Below the pieces are notes generated by a model. It was not told where the DNA came from. It searched no databases and worked only from the letters and a program-made list of their open reading frames with translations. A stretch of 64,000 bases of DNA from Pseudomonas saponiphila (GTDB lineage Bacteria > Pseudomonadota > Gammaproteobacteria > Pseudomonadales > Pseudomonadaceae). The stretch lies in NCBI RefSeq assembly GCF_900105185.1, contig NZ_FNTJ01000001.1, positions 1,599,501 through 1,663,500 of the forward strand. The letters run 5' to 3'. A program made the position numbers and the translations under genes. Of the stretch, positions 19,751 through 27,392 are shown one piece after another; position 1 is the first letter of the stretch; each line of letters opens with the position of its first letter.

Positions 19751-20155
19751 ATGCTTCCCTCTCAGTGTTTGTGCACCAATCTGCGTCGTGCCGCGCGTGG
19801 CGTCAGCAGGTATTACGACGGCGCCCTGGATGGCTTCGGGATTAACGTCGCCCAGTATTCCTTGCTGAACAATCTGCTGCGTCTCGATCAGCCGAGCATT
19901 TCCAGCCTGGCGGAGGCCATGGGCCTGGATCGCAGTACTCTGGGACGCAATGTGCGGGTGCTGGAGGCGGCCGGTCTGGTTCGCTTGCTGGAAGGTGACG
20001 ATCAGCGCAATCGCCTGGTGCAACTGACCGAGGCGGGGCACGAGCGACTGGCGGCGGCCTTGCCGGCCTGGGAGGCGGCTCAGCAGCGGCTGATCGATCG
20101 CCTGGGCGCGCAGAAGCGTGAAACCTTGTTGGCCTTGCTGAACGAACTGGCCTGA
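19751..20155 (+). CDS. MarR family transcriptional regulator
   Basis: A 134-residue winged-helix regulator. The DNA-binding domain covers about residues 30-95 with the recognition helix in SLAEAMGLDRSTLGRNVRVLEAAGLV and the wing in LEGDDQRNRLVQLTEAG. The ATG at 19751 matches the usual family N-terminus, although no Shine-Dalgarno sequence precedes it. A nearly identical palindrome lies before this gene and before the MFS gene 52 bases downstream. The simplest reading is a repressor of itself and of the exporter. The effector is unknown. Confidence 0.88.
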   Translation: MLPSQCLCTNLRRAARGVSRYYDGALDGFGINVAQYSLLNNLLRLDQPSISSLAEAMGLDRSTLGRNVRVLEAAGLVRLLEGDDQRNRLVQLTEAGHERLAAALPAWEAAQQRLIDRLGAQKRETLLALLNELA

Positions 20156-20177
20156 TGCCGCTTCGTTCGATCATAAG

Positions 20178-20191
20178 CGGGTATATACCCG
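20178..20191. promoter_or_regulatory. Predicted MarR operator before the MFS gene
   Basis: CGGGTATATACCCG is a perfect 14-base palindrome ending 16 bases before the MFS start codon. The copy before the marR gene differs at one base. Two near-identical palindromes flanking a MarR gene strongly suggest its binding sites. Confidence 0.65.
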
Positions 20192-20207
20192 TAACTGGAG
20201 AATAAAA

Positions 20208-21410
20208 ATGTCATCGATGTGGCGCACCAGCGGTTGGGTCCTCCTCGGCAGTGCATTGATCCTGGCGCTGTCCCTGGGCGTGCGGCACGGTTTTGGCCTG
20301 TTTCTGCCGCCCATGAGTGCGCAGTTCGGTTGGGGACGTGAGGTGTTCGCCTTTGCCATTGCCCTGCAGAACCTGATCTGGGGATTGGCCCAGCCTTTTA
20401 CCGGAGCCCTGGCCGACCGCTTTGGGGCTGCCAAGGTGGTGTTGATCGGTGGTGTGTTGTACGCGGTGGGCTTGGTGTTCATGGGGCTTTCGGATTCGGC
20501 TCTGAGCCTGTCCCTGAGTGCCGGGTTGCTGATTGGCATCGGTTTGTCCGGAACCTCCTTCTCGGTGATTCTCGGGGTGGTCGGTCGTGCCTTGCCGCCG
20601 GAAAAGCGCAGCATGGGCATGGGGATCGCCAGTGCCGCAGGCTCCTTTGGTCAATTCGCCATGCTCCCGGGAACCCTGGGGCTGATCGGCTGGCTCGGCT
20701 GGTCGACGGCGTTGCTGGTGCTGGGGCTGCTGGTGGCGCTGATCGTGCCGCTGGTCGGCATGCTCAAGGACAAGCCGCTGCCGGTGCTGGGGCATGAACA
20801 GAGCCTGGGCGAGGCCCTGCGTGAAGCCTGCTCTCACTCGGGGTTCTGGTTGCTGGCGTTCGGCTTCTTTGTCTGTGGTTTCCAGGTGGTGTTCATCGGT
20901 GTACATCTGCCGGCCTATCTGGTGGATCAGCATCTACCGGCAACCGTTGGAACCACGGTGCTGGCGCTGATTGGCTTGTTCAACATCTTTGGTACTTACA
21001 CGGCGGGCTGGTTGGGTGGACGGATGTCCAAGCCGCGGCTGTTGACCGGTCTGTACCTGTTGCGAGCGGTGGTGATCGGCCTGTTCCTGTGGCTGCCGGT
21101 GACCCAGACCAGCGCCTACCTGTTCGGCATGGCCATGGGCTTTCTCTGGCTGTCCACCGTGCCCTTGACCAATGGCACGGTCGCGACCCTGTTCGGGGTC
21201 AGGAACCTCTCCATGCTTGGCGGCATCGTGTTTCTGTTCCATCAGCTGGGCTCCTTTCTTGGCGGTTGGCTGGGGGGCGTGGTGTATGACCGTACCGGGA
21301 GTTACGACTTGATCTGGCAGGTGGCGATTCTTCTCAGTCTGTTGGCCGCGGCGCTCAATTGGCCGGTGCGCGAGCGGCCGGTGGCGCGCTTGCAGGCGAG
21401 TGCAGCGTGA
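20208..21410 (+). CDS. MFS transporter
   Basis: A 400-residue major facilitator with about twelve hydrophobic segments. The loop 2-3 signature appears as GALADRFGAAKVVLIGG (about residues 64-80), and the second-half equivalent is AGWLGGRMSKPRLLTGLYL (about 265-283). It follows the MarR gene in the same direction behind a predicted operator, so it is probably a MarR-regulated exporter; the substrate is unknown. The ribosome site GGAG is nine bases before the ATG. A 40-codon gene overlaps its stop by four bases. Confidence 0.88.
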   Translation: MSSMWRTSGWVLLGSALILALSLGVRHGFGLFLPPMSAQFGWGREVFAFAIALQNLIWGLAQPFTGALADRFGAAKVVLIGGVLYAVGLVFMGLSDSALSLSLSAGLLIGIGLSGTSFSVILGVVGRALPPEKRSMGMGIASAAGSFGQFAMLPGTLGLIGWLGWSTALLVLGLLVALIVPLVGMLKDKPLPVLGHEQSLGEALREACSHSGFWLLAFGFFVCGFQVVFIGVHLPAYLVDQHLPATVGTTVLALIGLFNIFGTYTAGWLGGRMSKPRLLTGLYLLRAVVIGLFLWLPVTQTSAYLFGMAMGFLWLSTVPLTNGTVATLFGVRNLSMLGGIVFLFHQLGSFLGGWLGGVVYDRTGSYDLIWQVAILLSLLAAALNWPVRERPVARLQASAA

Positions 21411-21529
21411 AGTCATGGCTGGGGTGGAGTGCCGGGCTGGGCGTCGGCATTCTGCTGTTGTGGCTGGCCTGGTGGGGCTGGCATCGCGGCGGACTGGCGC
21501 TGATGCAGTTGGGCATGGGTGCTTGCTAG
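21407..21529 (+). CDS. Small single-helix membrane protein, 40 residues
   Basis: A short frame starts with GTG at 21407, overlapping the MFS stop codon (GTGA), and ends with TAG at 21529. The product begins MKSWLGWSAGLGVGILLLWL and has one strongly hydrophobic, tryptophan-rich helix followed by a short polar tail ending in cysteine. The coupled start and amphipathic/hydrophobic composition support a real small gene co-expressed with the MFS transporter. It could be an accessory peptide of that transporter. No family is recognised. Confidence 0.6.
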   Translation: MKSWLGWSAGLGVGILLLWLAWWGWHRGGLALMQLGMGAC

Positions 21530-21584
21530 GTGGGCGCAGGGGCGAGTAACGTCGGTATCCGACGACTATTGAAGGACACTGAAC

Positions 21585-22136
21585 ATGGCTAAGCGCTGGT
21601 TTGTGGTTCCGGCATTGCTCACACTGTTTGCCGGGTCGGCCTGGGCGGCGGATTGTCCGGCGTTGCTGGAGGGATCTGTGCCCAAGTTGCACGCCAAAGA
21701 GTCCATCGATCTGTGTCAGCGCTTCGCCGGCAAGCCGCTGGTGGTGGTCAATACCGCGAGCTTCTGTGGGTTCGCTCCGCAGTTCAAAGGCCTTGAAGCG
21801 CTGTATCAGCGTTACAAGGAGCAGGGGCTGGAGGTGGTGGGCGTGCCGTCCAACGACTTCAAGCAGGAGTCCAAGGATGGGGCCGAGACGGCCAAGGTCT
21901 GCTACGTCAACTATGGCGTGACTTTCACCATGACCGAGCCACAGAAGGTTCTGGGGGCGGATGCGGTGCACCTGTTCAAGGTACTGGCGCAGCAGAGCAG
22001 CGCGCCGAAGTGGAATTTCTACAAGTACGTGGTGGATCGGCAGGGCAATGTGATTGCCAGTTTTTCCAGCCTGACCAAGCCGGATAATCCGGAATTCCTG
22101 GAGGCGGTGGAGAAGGCGTTGGCGTCGAAGTCTTGA
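21585..22136 (+). CDS. Exported glutathione peroxidase
   Basis: A 183-residue thiol peroxidase of the glutathione peroxidase family. It has a signal peptide ([21 protein letters not shown]), so it should act in the periplasm, unlike the cytoplasmic BtuE-type paralogues. The peroxidatic cysteine is in [17 protein letters not shown] (about residues 51-67), and the conserved Trp-Asn pair is in [14 protein letters not shown] (about 142-155). The usual WNFxK block is intact. It uses cysteine, not selenocysteine. A strong terminator follows 20 bases after the stop. Confidence 0.9.
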   Translation: MAKRWFVVPALLTLFAGSAWAADCPALLEGSVPKLHAKESIDLCQRFAGKPLVVVNTASFCGFAPQFKGLEALYQRYKEQGLEVVGVPSNDFKQESKDGAETAKVCYVNYGVTFTMTEPQKVLGADAVHLFKVLAQQSSAPKWNFYKYVVDRQGNVIASFSSLTKPDNPEFLEAVEKALASKS

Positions 22137-22156
22137 GCATTCAGTACCGGTAATTG

Positions 22157-22190
22157 AAAAAGCCCTGCCTCGTGAGAGGCAGGGCTTTTT
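22157..22190. terminator. Bidirectional terminator between glutathione peroxidase and FadL-type genes
   Basis: A GCCCTGCCTC / GAGGCAGGGC stem has a short loop, an A-run before and a T-run after, and so can stop transcription from both convergent genes. Confidence 0.88.
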
Positions 22191-22223
22191 CATTCAGCTC
22201 TGGAGGCGCAGGCCTCGGAACGA

Positions 22224-23510
22224 TTAGAAGCGGTAGGTTGCACCTACGCCAAAACCGTTTGCGCTGTTCTCGTACTCGGCGTTGTAGGTCTGGCCGAGTG
22301 CGTTTTTGCGGTTGACGTTGACTTTCTCTTCCTTGAGGTAGGAGTAGGCCACGTCGATGGTCAGGTCTTCTGTTGGGCTCCAGCCAGCACCCAGGCTGAA
22401 GATGGTCCGGTCGCCGGTAGGGATGCGAGGCGAGCGGTCGGTGTTGTTGGTCGGCGCTTGGTCAAAGGTCAGACCGGTACGCAAGGTCCACTGTTTGTTC
22501 AGCTGATACGAGGTGCCGATGGCGTAAGCCCAAGTGTCGTGCCAGTTCTGCTCTTCCTTGATGGTGCCAAGGTTCAGTACAGGGGCCAGAGCGCCGCCGG
22601 AGGAGGCAGTTACGCCTTCGTTGTTGACGGTGATGTCCTTCAGGCGGCTCCAGCGGGTCCAAGTGGTACCGGCATAGAGCTTCCAGGCATCGTTCAGCTC
22701 CTGGGTGACCGAAAGGTCATAGGACTCTGGAGTTTCGATCTTCAGGGAAGCGTCATAACGATTGCTTTTCAAAAGAAGCGGGTTGGTACCGGCTCCCGGG
22801 GTGACTTCGGTATGGCCTTCCAGTTTGTAGTTCACTTTGGAGTGGTAGGTCAGGCCGACACGAGTGGTATCGGTCGCCTGGACCAGAACCCCGATGTTGT
22901 AGCCGTAACCAACGTCGTCGCCTTTGATCTGGACCCGGCCGTCATTAGGCGAGGCGGGAGTGGTCAGCGCCGATTCCAGCACACCAGAAATCCGGTTGAT
23001 GGTCGGGCCAAAGCCGATGGAGACTTTATCGTTGAAGGCGTAGCTGACCGTTGGCTGGAAGGTTACGACTTTAACTTCGCTCTTACTGCCGAAGTTACGT
23101 CCCTGAAAGTTGCTTTCATAATCGGTTATCAAACCAAACGGCGCATAAACGCCCAGGCCGAATGCCCATTGGTCATCGATTGGTTTGACGTAGAAGCCCA
23201 TGGGGACGGAGGTGAAGGGCACCATGTCGCCCTTGTTGGTGCCTCTACGGCTGCCGCTGGTGTCCTTAAGGTCGGTGGATGCATCGATAGCAGCCATACC
23301 GCCAGTTACTTGCTGGCGTTTGAGGCGAGACATGCCGGCTGGGTTACCAAATACAGTGCTTGCATCATCGGCAGCGGAAGAGCGCCCCGCGAAACCAGTA
23401 CCCATGCCGCTAATGCTTTGTTCGTTAAGAGCAAAGCCGCTGGCAAATAGCTGGGTAGAGGCAAGTGCGACGGCGAGACTGATGGTGGATTTGAGCATGA
23501 CTTTTTTCAT
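22224..23510 (-). CDS. OmpP1/FadL-family outer membrane transport protein
   Basis: A 428-residue outer membrane beta-barrel of the FadL/TodX family, which imports long-chain fatty acids or other hydrophobic compounds. A signal peptide (to about residue 24, ending LFASG) is followed by the family N-terminal hatch, ALNEQSISGMGTGFAGR. The diagnostic VFGNPAGM motif (about 53-60) comes next. The C-terminus ends in GVGATYRF with the terminal phenylalanine used by the barrel assembly machine. AGGAG lies eight bases before the ATG. The ligand is unknown. Confidence 0.92.
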   Translation of the reverse strand: MKKVMLKSTISLAVALASTQLFASGFALNEQSISGMGTGFAGRSSAADDASTVFGNPAGMSRLKRQQVTGGMAAIDASTDLKDTSGSRRGTNKGDMVPFTSVPMGFYVKPIDDQWAFGLGVYAPFGLITDYESNFQGRNFGSKSEVKVVTFQPTVSYAFNDKVSIGFGPTINRISGVLESALTTPASPNDGRVQIKGDDVGYGYNIGVLVQATDTTRVGLTYHSKVNYKLEGHTEVTPGAGTNPLLLKSNRYDASLKIETPESYDLSVTQELNDAWKLYAGTTWTRWSRLKDITVNNEGVTASSGGALAPVLNLGTIKEEQNWHDTWAYAIGTSYQLNKQWTLRTGLTFDQAPTNNTDRSPRIPTGDRTIFSLGAGWSPTEDLTIDVAYSYLKEEKVNVNRKNALGQTYNAEYENSANGFGVGATYRF

Positions 23511-23654
23511 TATTAGAACTCCTGGTGATCACCGTGGCGAAAATTACCAACATTTCGGCTATGGCGCTATAGGCTAAATCAGTAGATTTTCTGGTGTTTT
23601 GTAGGACAATCCGACCAAAATCGGCTTTTTTCTCCGATTTTGTAAAAGCCGGTG

Positions 23655-24137
23655 TCAGCAGGCGACTTGGCTCAACGGCGAAACGCAGGTTTGCCAGGCG
23701 CAGGCGAAATCTCTCAAACGTCCTTGTGGTTGAAAGGTCTTCCTCCAGATATGGGCCATGCCGAGCAGATCGTCGGCTGCGGGGAGCGGGGTGTGTTGTT
23801 GTTCCACCAGCAACCAGGCGATCGCGGTGGCGTAACGCAGATTGACGGTCAGTTCCAGGTGCGGTCCGGCGAGGAATGCATGTTGGCTGGCCAGTCCTCT
23901 CACCAGGCTGGCCCGTTCCGGGTCCAGTGCCAGGTAGTGATCCCAGAGGGCCTGGTGGCGCACTTCAGTGATGCGATACAGGCCGTGGCCGCGGCGATCG
24001 TGCAGTGCCGAGCCTAGCGCCGACTGACTGGCGGCAATGCCCAGCAACAAGGCTTCAGCGGTTTTGCTATGACTGCCCAGATACATCAGCGTTGGGCGAA
24101 TGACATAGCGGCACAACTCGCTGGCGGCGATACCCAT
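23655..24137 (-). CDS. Conserved hypothetical protein, 160 residues
   Basis: The frame could be extended upstream to 24356, but ATG at 24137 (MGIAASELCRYVIRPTLMYL) gives a compact product. It has an alpha-helical look with conserved-appearing aromatic blocks (GHGLYRITEVRHQALWDHYL, NLRYATAIAWLLVEQ). The pattern of a GIAASQSALG helix followed by GLYRI and an N-R-Y-A-A helix recalls the lysozyme/transglycosylase fold, but the catalytic glutamate expected in the first helix is absent. This fold idea is weak. No signal peptide and no partner gene were seen; the cysteine at the C-terminus is unexplained. Confidence 0.6.
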   Translation of the reverse strand: MGIAASELCRYVIRPTLMYLGSHSKTAEALLLGIAASQSALGSALHDRRGHGLYRITEVRHQALWDHYLALDPERASLVRGLASQHAFLAGPHLELTVNLRYATAIAWLLVEQQHTPLPAADDLLGMAHIWRKTFQPQGRLRDFACAWQTCVSPLSQVAC

Positions 24138-24356
24138 AATGCCCTCGAGGGGTGAAGGTGGCCGGCGAAACCCGAAGGTGCTTGGCAGCAATGAAGGGAT
24201 CAGGTTTGCCGGAAGCGGCGCGGGCCGCCTGACTTGAAGTGTAGTGTCATATCTATGTTGTAAAGGCCTGTTTTTAAAACATTTCCGAGCTCTTGTTATA
24301 AACCTTATATCTATTGGCACTTTGGCTGGAGGCGTGCATTGGCAAATTACAGGCAA

Positions 24357-24386
24357 TAAAAAGCCCCGCGATCAGGCGAGGCTCTT
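24357..24386 (-). terminator. Intrinsic terminator after the 74-residue gene
   Basis: On the minus strand, AGCCTCGC / GCGGGGCT forms an eight-position stem with one mismatch and is followed by TTTTTATTG. It ends the transcript of the gene at 24409-24633. Confidence 0.75.
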
Positions 24387-24408
24387 GGGTTTTCAGCGCT
24401 CTGGCGTA

Positions 24409-24633
24409 TCAGGCCACCAGGGCCTGGCGAGTACGCTCGATCACGGCCTGCAGCGGTTCGGCGCTGGAGTATTGATCGGGATACAGGCGTTCGCTGTGAC
24501 GAGCGATGCCGTGTTCGTTGACCAGGGTGAAGCTGAAGCAGCCTTTGCGAGTGGCCATGATCAGGCAGTTCAACGGAGCAAAAGCGTGGGTTAGGGTGCG
24601 AATGGCATCCTGAGTCTGGAGTTGAGTAGACAT
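24409..24633 (-). CDS. Small conserved hypothetical protein, 74 residues
   Basis: The product begins MSTQLQTQDAIRTLTHAFAP and contains an internal antiparallel-sheet-like part (CFSFTLVNEHGIARHSERLYP) and a C-terminal helix. No membrane segment or signal peptide is present. A terminator follows directly, so the gene is probably a single transcription unit read from the 24640-24700 region. I do not recognise the family. Confidence 0.65.
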   Translation of the reverse strand: MSTQLQTQDAIRTLTHAFAPLNCLIMATRKGCFSFTLVNEHGIARHSERLYPDQYSSAEPLQAVIERTRQALVA

Positions 24634-25513
24634 AATTATTAGGTGTTCCTACAAATGACACGGTTAAGAACCGTGCAACGTTAAAACGTTCCAGTAACGT
24701 CGACCACCATTGGTCAGACGAAGAACCCGACTGGAACAAAGCAGCCAGTTGCAGCGCTTTAATAAGGTTGCGCTAGGGCTGGCAGGTAGGTACTTAGGAG
24801 GGCAGGCAACACAACAAGGGCAAAGGTTCTGTGCCCAGGGTGGCGATCCTGATCAATTTGCAGGTTGGTTCGGTCAGAGTAAGCAACTTGGGCCGGCCTT
24901 TGATTTCGTTTCAACGGCAGCGTCAGTTTGATAATTACCTGGAAACCAGCGAGGTGGTCGGTCCTTGATATTCGACGTTGTTCTCGTTACGAGAGGTGTC
25001 GGCGGGACTTGTTCGACCAGAATTGACTTTCAGCTTGGTACTAACGGGGCGAAGTCTATTGGGTTGAAGGCAGGAATGCAAGTGTGCTAGGAAAAAATAC
25101 TCCTTGGGGCAGCGACGTTACGGTGTGACGCCTGTGTCACCTCCGATACGGTGGAGTGTACGAAAGTGGTGCATTTCCGCGGTGAATTTGCGCAGGGTTG
25201 TGCACACTTGTTGCGCCACATGTCACCGGGTTGTCACCTTCGCCGGGGCGGCTCCCATAGCCTGTCTCGAGAATTTAAGTCAATGATAAACATCGTCTTT
25301 TTTTACTGGTGAAAAAATCGTCAGTTTGACTGCAGAGCCCGTCTCATGGGGCTTTGGGAGGGTTGTGGAGGGGTTGTCCACTGAGTTATCCACAGCTTCT
25401 GTGGATTGTCCCAAGCGCTTGCTCTAGCACGGGCATGCTGGCTCTTTTGGTCTTTACCCGAGCGAAAAAAGGAGTAGAGTGGCGCGCCTTCCGATCTGCC
25501 CCCACAGTGCTTT
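24634..25513. other. Gene-poor region of 880 bases
   Basis: The stretch is visibly less GC rich than its flanks. It contains a palindrome AACGTTAAAACGTT near 24678, a T-rich run with TTTTTTT near 25295, and an inverted DnaA-box pair at 25386-25408. Short frames at 24710-24931 and 25104-25286 lack ribosome sites and recognisable products. A small RNA is possible but none is recognised. Confidence 0.5.
25386..25408. promoter_or_regulatory. Inverted DnaA-box pair upstream of the Sel1 / rmuC genes
   Basis: A consensus DnaA box TTATCCACA (25386-25394), then five bases, then TGTGGATTG (25400-25408), an inverted box with two changes from consensus. A weaker TTGTCCACT lies just upstream (25374-25382). 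The geometry is the same as at 44125-44147. Binding by DnaA is inferred from the match. Confidence 0.55.
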
Positions 25514-25837
25514 ATGAAGTTTCGCTCAGTATCACCCTCTGTTACCGCTACCCCTGCCAGTGTTACCGAGCCCAAGCGCTTTTCCCTGCGGGTTGCCCTG
25601 TGGCTGCTGGACAGCCCACGCCTGGGGCACAACACCAACGTCAAGTACTTTGCCGGGCGCTTGCTCAAGCAACCTGCGCGTGATGGCGTGGTAGCGGCGC
25701 AGAGTCGCCTGGGGCAGTTGATGTGCCGCGAGTGCGGCAACGCCCGGGACCGCCGTATCGGGCACGATCTATTGCGCCAGGCCGCGCGTGCCGGCGACCG
25801 CCGTGCACAACTTGAGCTGGGTCGGATCGAAGACTGA
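25514..25837 (+). CDS. Sel1-repeat protein, 107 residues
   Basis: The C-terminal half (about residues 55-105) contains Sel1-type helical repeat residues: AAQSRLGQLMCRECGNARD followed by GHDLLRQAARAGDRRAQLELG. The N-terminal part is short and basic, with SLRVALWLLDSPRLGHN. It may mediate protein contacts. It precedes rmuC by 61 bases in the same direction. A related small Sel1 protein is at 45447-45863, which shares the LLRLAALAGDGKAAYQLG type of repeat. Confidence 0.7.
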   Translation: MKFRSVSPSVTATPASVTEPKRFSLRVALWLLDSPRLGHNTNVKYFAGRLLKQPARDGVVAAQSRLGQLMCRECGNARDRRIGHDLLRQAARAGDRRAQLELGRIED

Positions 25838-25898
25838 ACTGTCCAACCTCCGGTGGCTTGGTTAACCTTCATTTCTTATTTCGATGACAGGAATCGCT

Positions 25899-27380
25899 AT
25901 GGCTATGGACTTGACCAGCCTGCTGCTCGGCCTGGCGGGGGCGGCGTTGCCGCTACTGATGTTGGCCTGGCAGCTGCAGCGGCGCGCCAGTTCCAGTCAA
26001 AGCGAGCTGTCGCTGCTGGAAGAGCGGCTGGCCACTGCCCAACTGGCCCAGGAAGGCCTGGCCGCGCAGTTGGATGCCTGCCGCGATGAAGTCAGTGATC
26101 TGAGTCAGGCCAACGCCCTCAAGCAAGCGGACCTGGCCGCCTTGCGGCGTGAAGTGGAGCTTTTGCAGATCGAGCGCGATAACGCTCGTGATGCGGCCCA
26201 CGCCTGGAACCTTGAGCGGGCAGCCAAAGAGAATGAACTGCGTCGTCTGGACGCCCAGGCCGCTTCGTTGCACGCCGAACTGCGCGAGCAACAGGAAAGC
26301 CACCAGCAGCGCCTGACCGATTTGCAGGGTTCCCGGGACGAACTGCGGGCCCAGTTTGCCGAGTTGGCGGGCAAGATTTTCGACGAGCGCGAACAGCGTT
26401 TCGCCGAAACCAGCCAGCAGCGCCTCGGACAGTTGCTGGACCCGCTCAAGGAGCGCATTCAATCGTTCGAGAAACGGGTCGAGGAAAGCTATCAGGCCGA
26501 GGCTCGCGAGCGATTTTCCCTGGCCAAGGAACTGGAGCGCCTGCAGCAACTGAACCTGCGCCTGAGCGATGAGGCCACCAACCTGACTCGCGCCCTCAAG
26601 GGCCAGAAGACCCAGGGCAACTGGGGCGAACTGATTCTTGAGCGAGTCCTGGAGCATGCCGGTCTGGAGAAAGGGCGCGAGTACCAGACCCAGGTCAGCC
26701 TCAAGGGGCCGGACGGCGAACGTTTCCAGCCTGATGTGCTGATCATGCTGCCGGGTGACAAGCAGGTGGTGGTGGACTCCAAAGTCAGCCTCACCGCCTA
26801 TCAGCAGTATGTCGGCAGCGATGATCCGCAGATTGCCCAGGCGGCCCTGAAGCAGCATGTGCTGTCTTTGCGCAATCACGTCAAAGGCCTGGCCGGCAAG
26901 GACTACAAGCGCCTTGAAGGGCTGCACAGCCTCGATTTCGTGCTGCTGTTCGTGCCCATTGAGGCGGCCTTTTCCGCTGCCCTGCAGGCCGAACCCAACC
27001 TGTTTCAGGAAGCCTTCGACCGGCACATCGTGATCGTCAGCCCGACCACCTTGCTGGCCACGCTGCGGGTGATCGACAGCCTGTGGAAACAGGAGCGCCA
27101 GAGTCAGAACGCCCGGGAAATCGCCGAACGTGCAGGCTGGCTGTATGACAAGTTCGTGTTGTTTATCCAGGACCTGGATGAAGTCGGCAATCGCCTGCAG
27201 CAGTTGGACAAGGCCTATTCGGCGGCGCGCAACAAGCTGACCGAGGGCCGGGGCAACCTGGTCAGCCGCAGTGAGCAGCTCAAGTTGCTGGGCGCCCGGG
27301 CCAGCAAGAGCCTGCCGAGCGATTTGCTGGAGCGCGCCATGACTGATGCCGAAGGGCGCGAACTGGAGTTGCCGGAGTAA
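25899..27380 (+). CDS. rmuC: DNA recombination protein RmuC
   Basis: A 493-residue protein. A short N-terminal hydrophobic segment (LLLGLAGAALPLLMLAW) is followed by a long coiled coil (about residues 30-200, rich in Glu, Leu, Gln, Arg). The RmuC domain then covers about 240-430, with GNWGELILERVLEHAGL and the nuclease-like VVDSKVSLTAY motif. RmuC limits inversions at repeated sequences, probably as a nuclease-fold protein. The start at 25899 is preferred over 25884 because AGGA lies seven bases upstream. It converges with the sensor kinase gene. Confidence 0.93.
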   Translation: MAMDLTSLLLGLAGAALPLLMLAWQLQRRASSSQSELSLLEERLATAQLAQEGLAAQLDACRDEVSDLSQANALKQADLAALRREVELLQIERDNARDAAHAWNLERAAKENELRRLDAQAASLHAELREQQESHQQRLTDLQGSRDELRAQFAELAGKIFDEREQRFAETSQQRLGQLLDPLKERIQSFEKRVEESYQAEARERFSLAKELERLQQLNLRLSDEATNLTRALKGQKTQGNWGELILERVLEHAGLEKGREYQTQVSLKGPDGERFQPDVLIMLPGDKQVVVDSKVSLTAYQQYVGSDDPQIAQAALKQHVLSLRNHVKGLAGKDYKRLEGLHSLDFVLLFVPIEAAFSAALQAEPNLFQEAFDRHIVIVSPTTLLATLRVIDSLWKQERQSQNAREIAERAGWLYDKFVLFIQDLDEVGNRLQQLDKAYSAARNKLTEGRGNLVSRSEQLKLLGARASKSLPSDLLERAMTDAEGRELELPE

Positions 27381-27392
27381 TTCGCCACAGGC

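Noticed and set aside
21585..22136. Selenocysteine in the glutathione peroxidase
   Set aside because: The active-site codon is TGT for cysteine; no in-frame TGA is present.
24710..24931. 73-codon frame in the gap
   Set aside because: No ribosome site, no recognisable product and low conservation-like features.
25104..25286. 60-codon frame in the gap
   Set aside because: Cysteine-rich random composition and no ribosome site.
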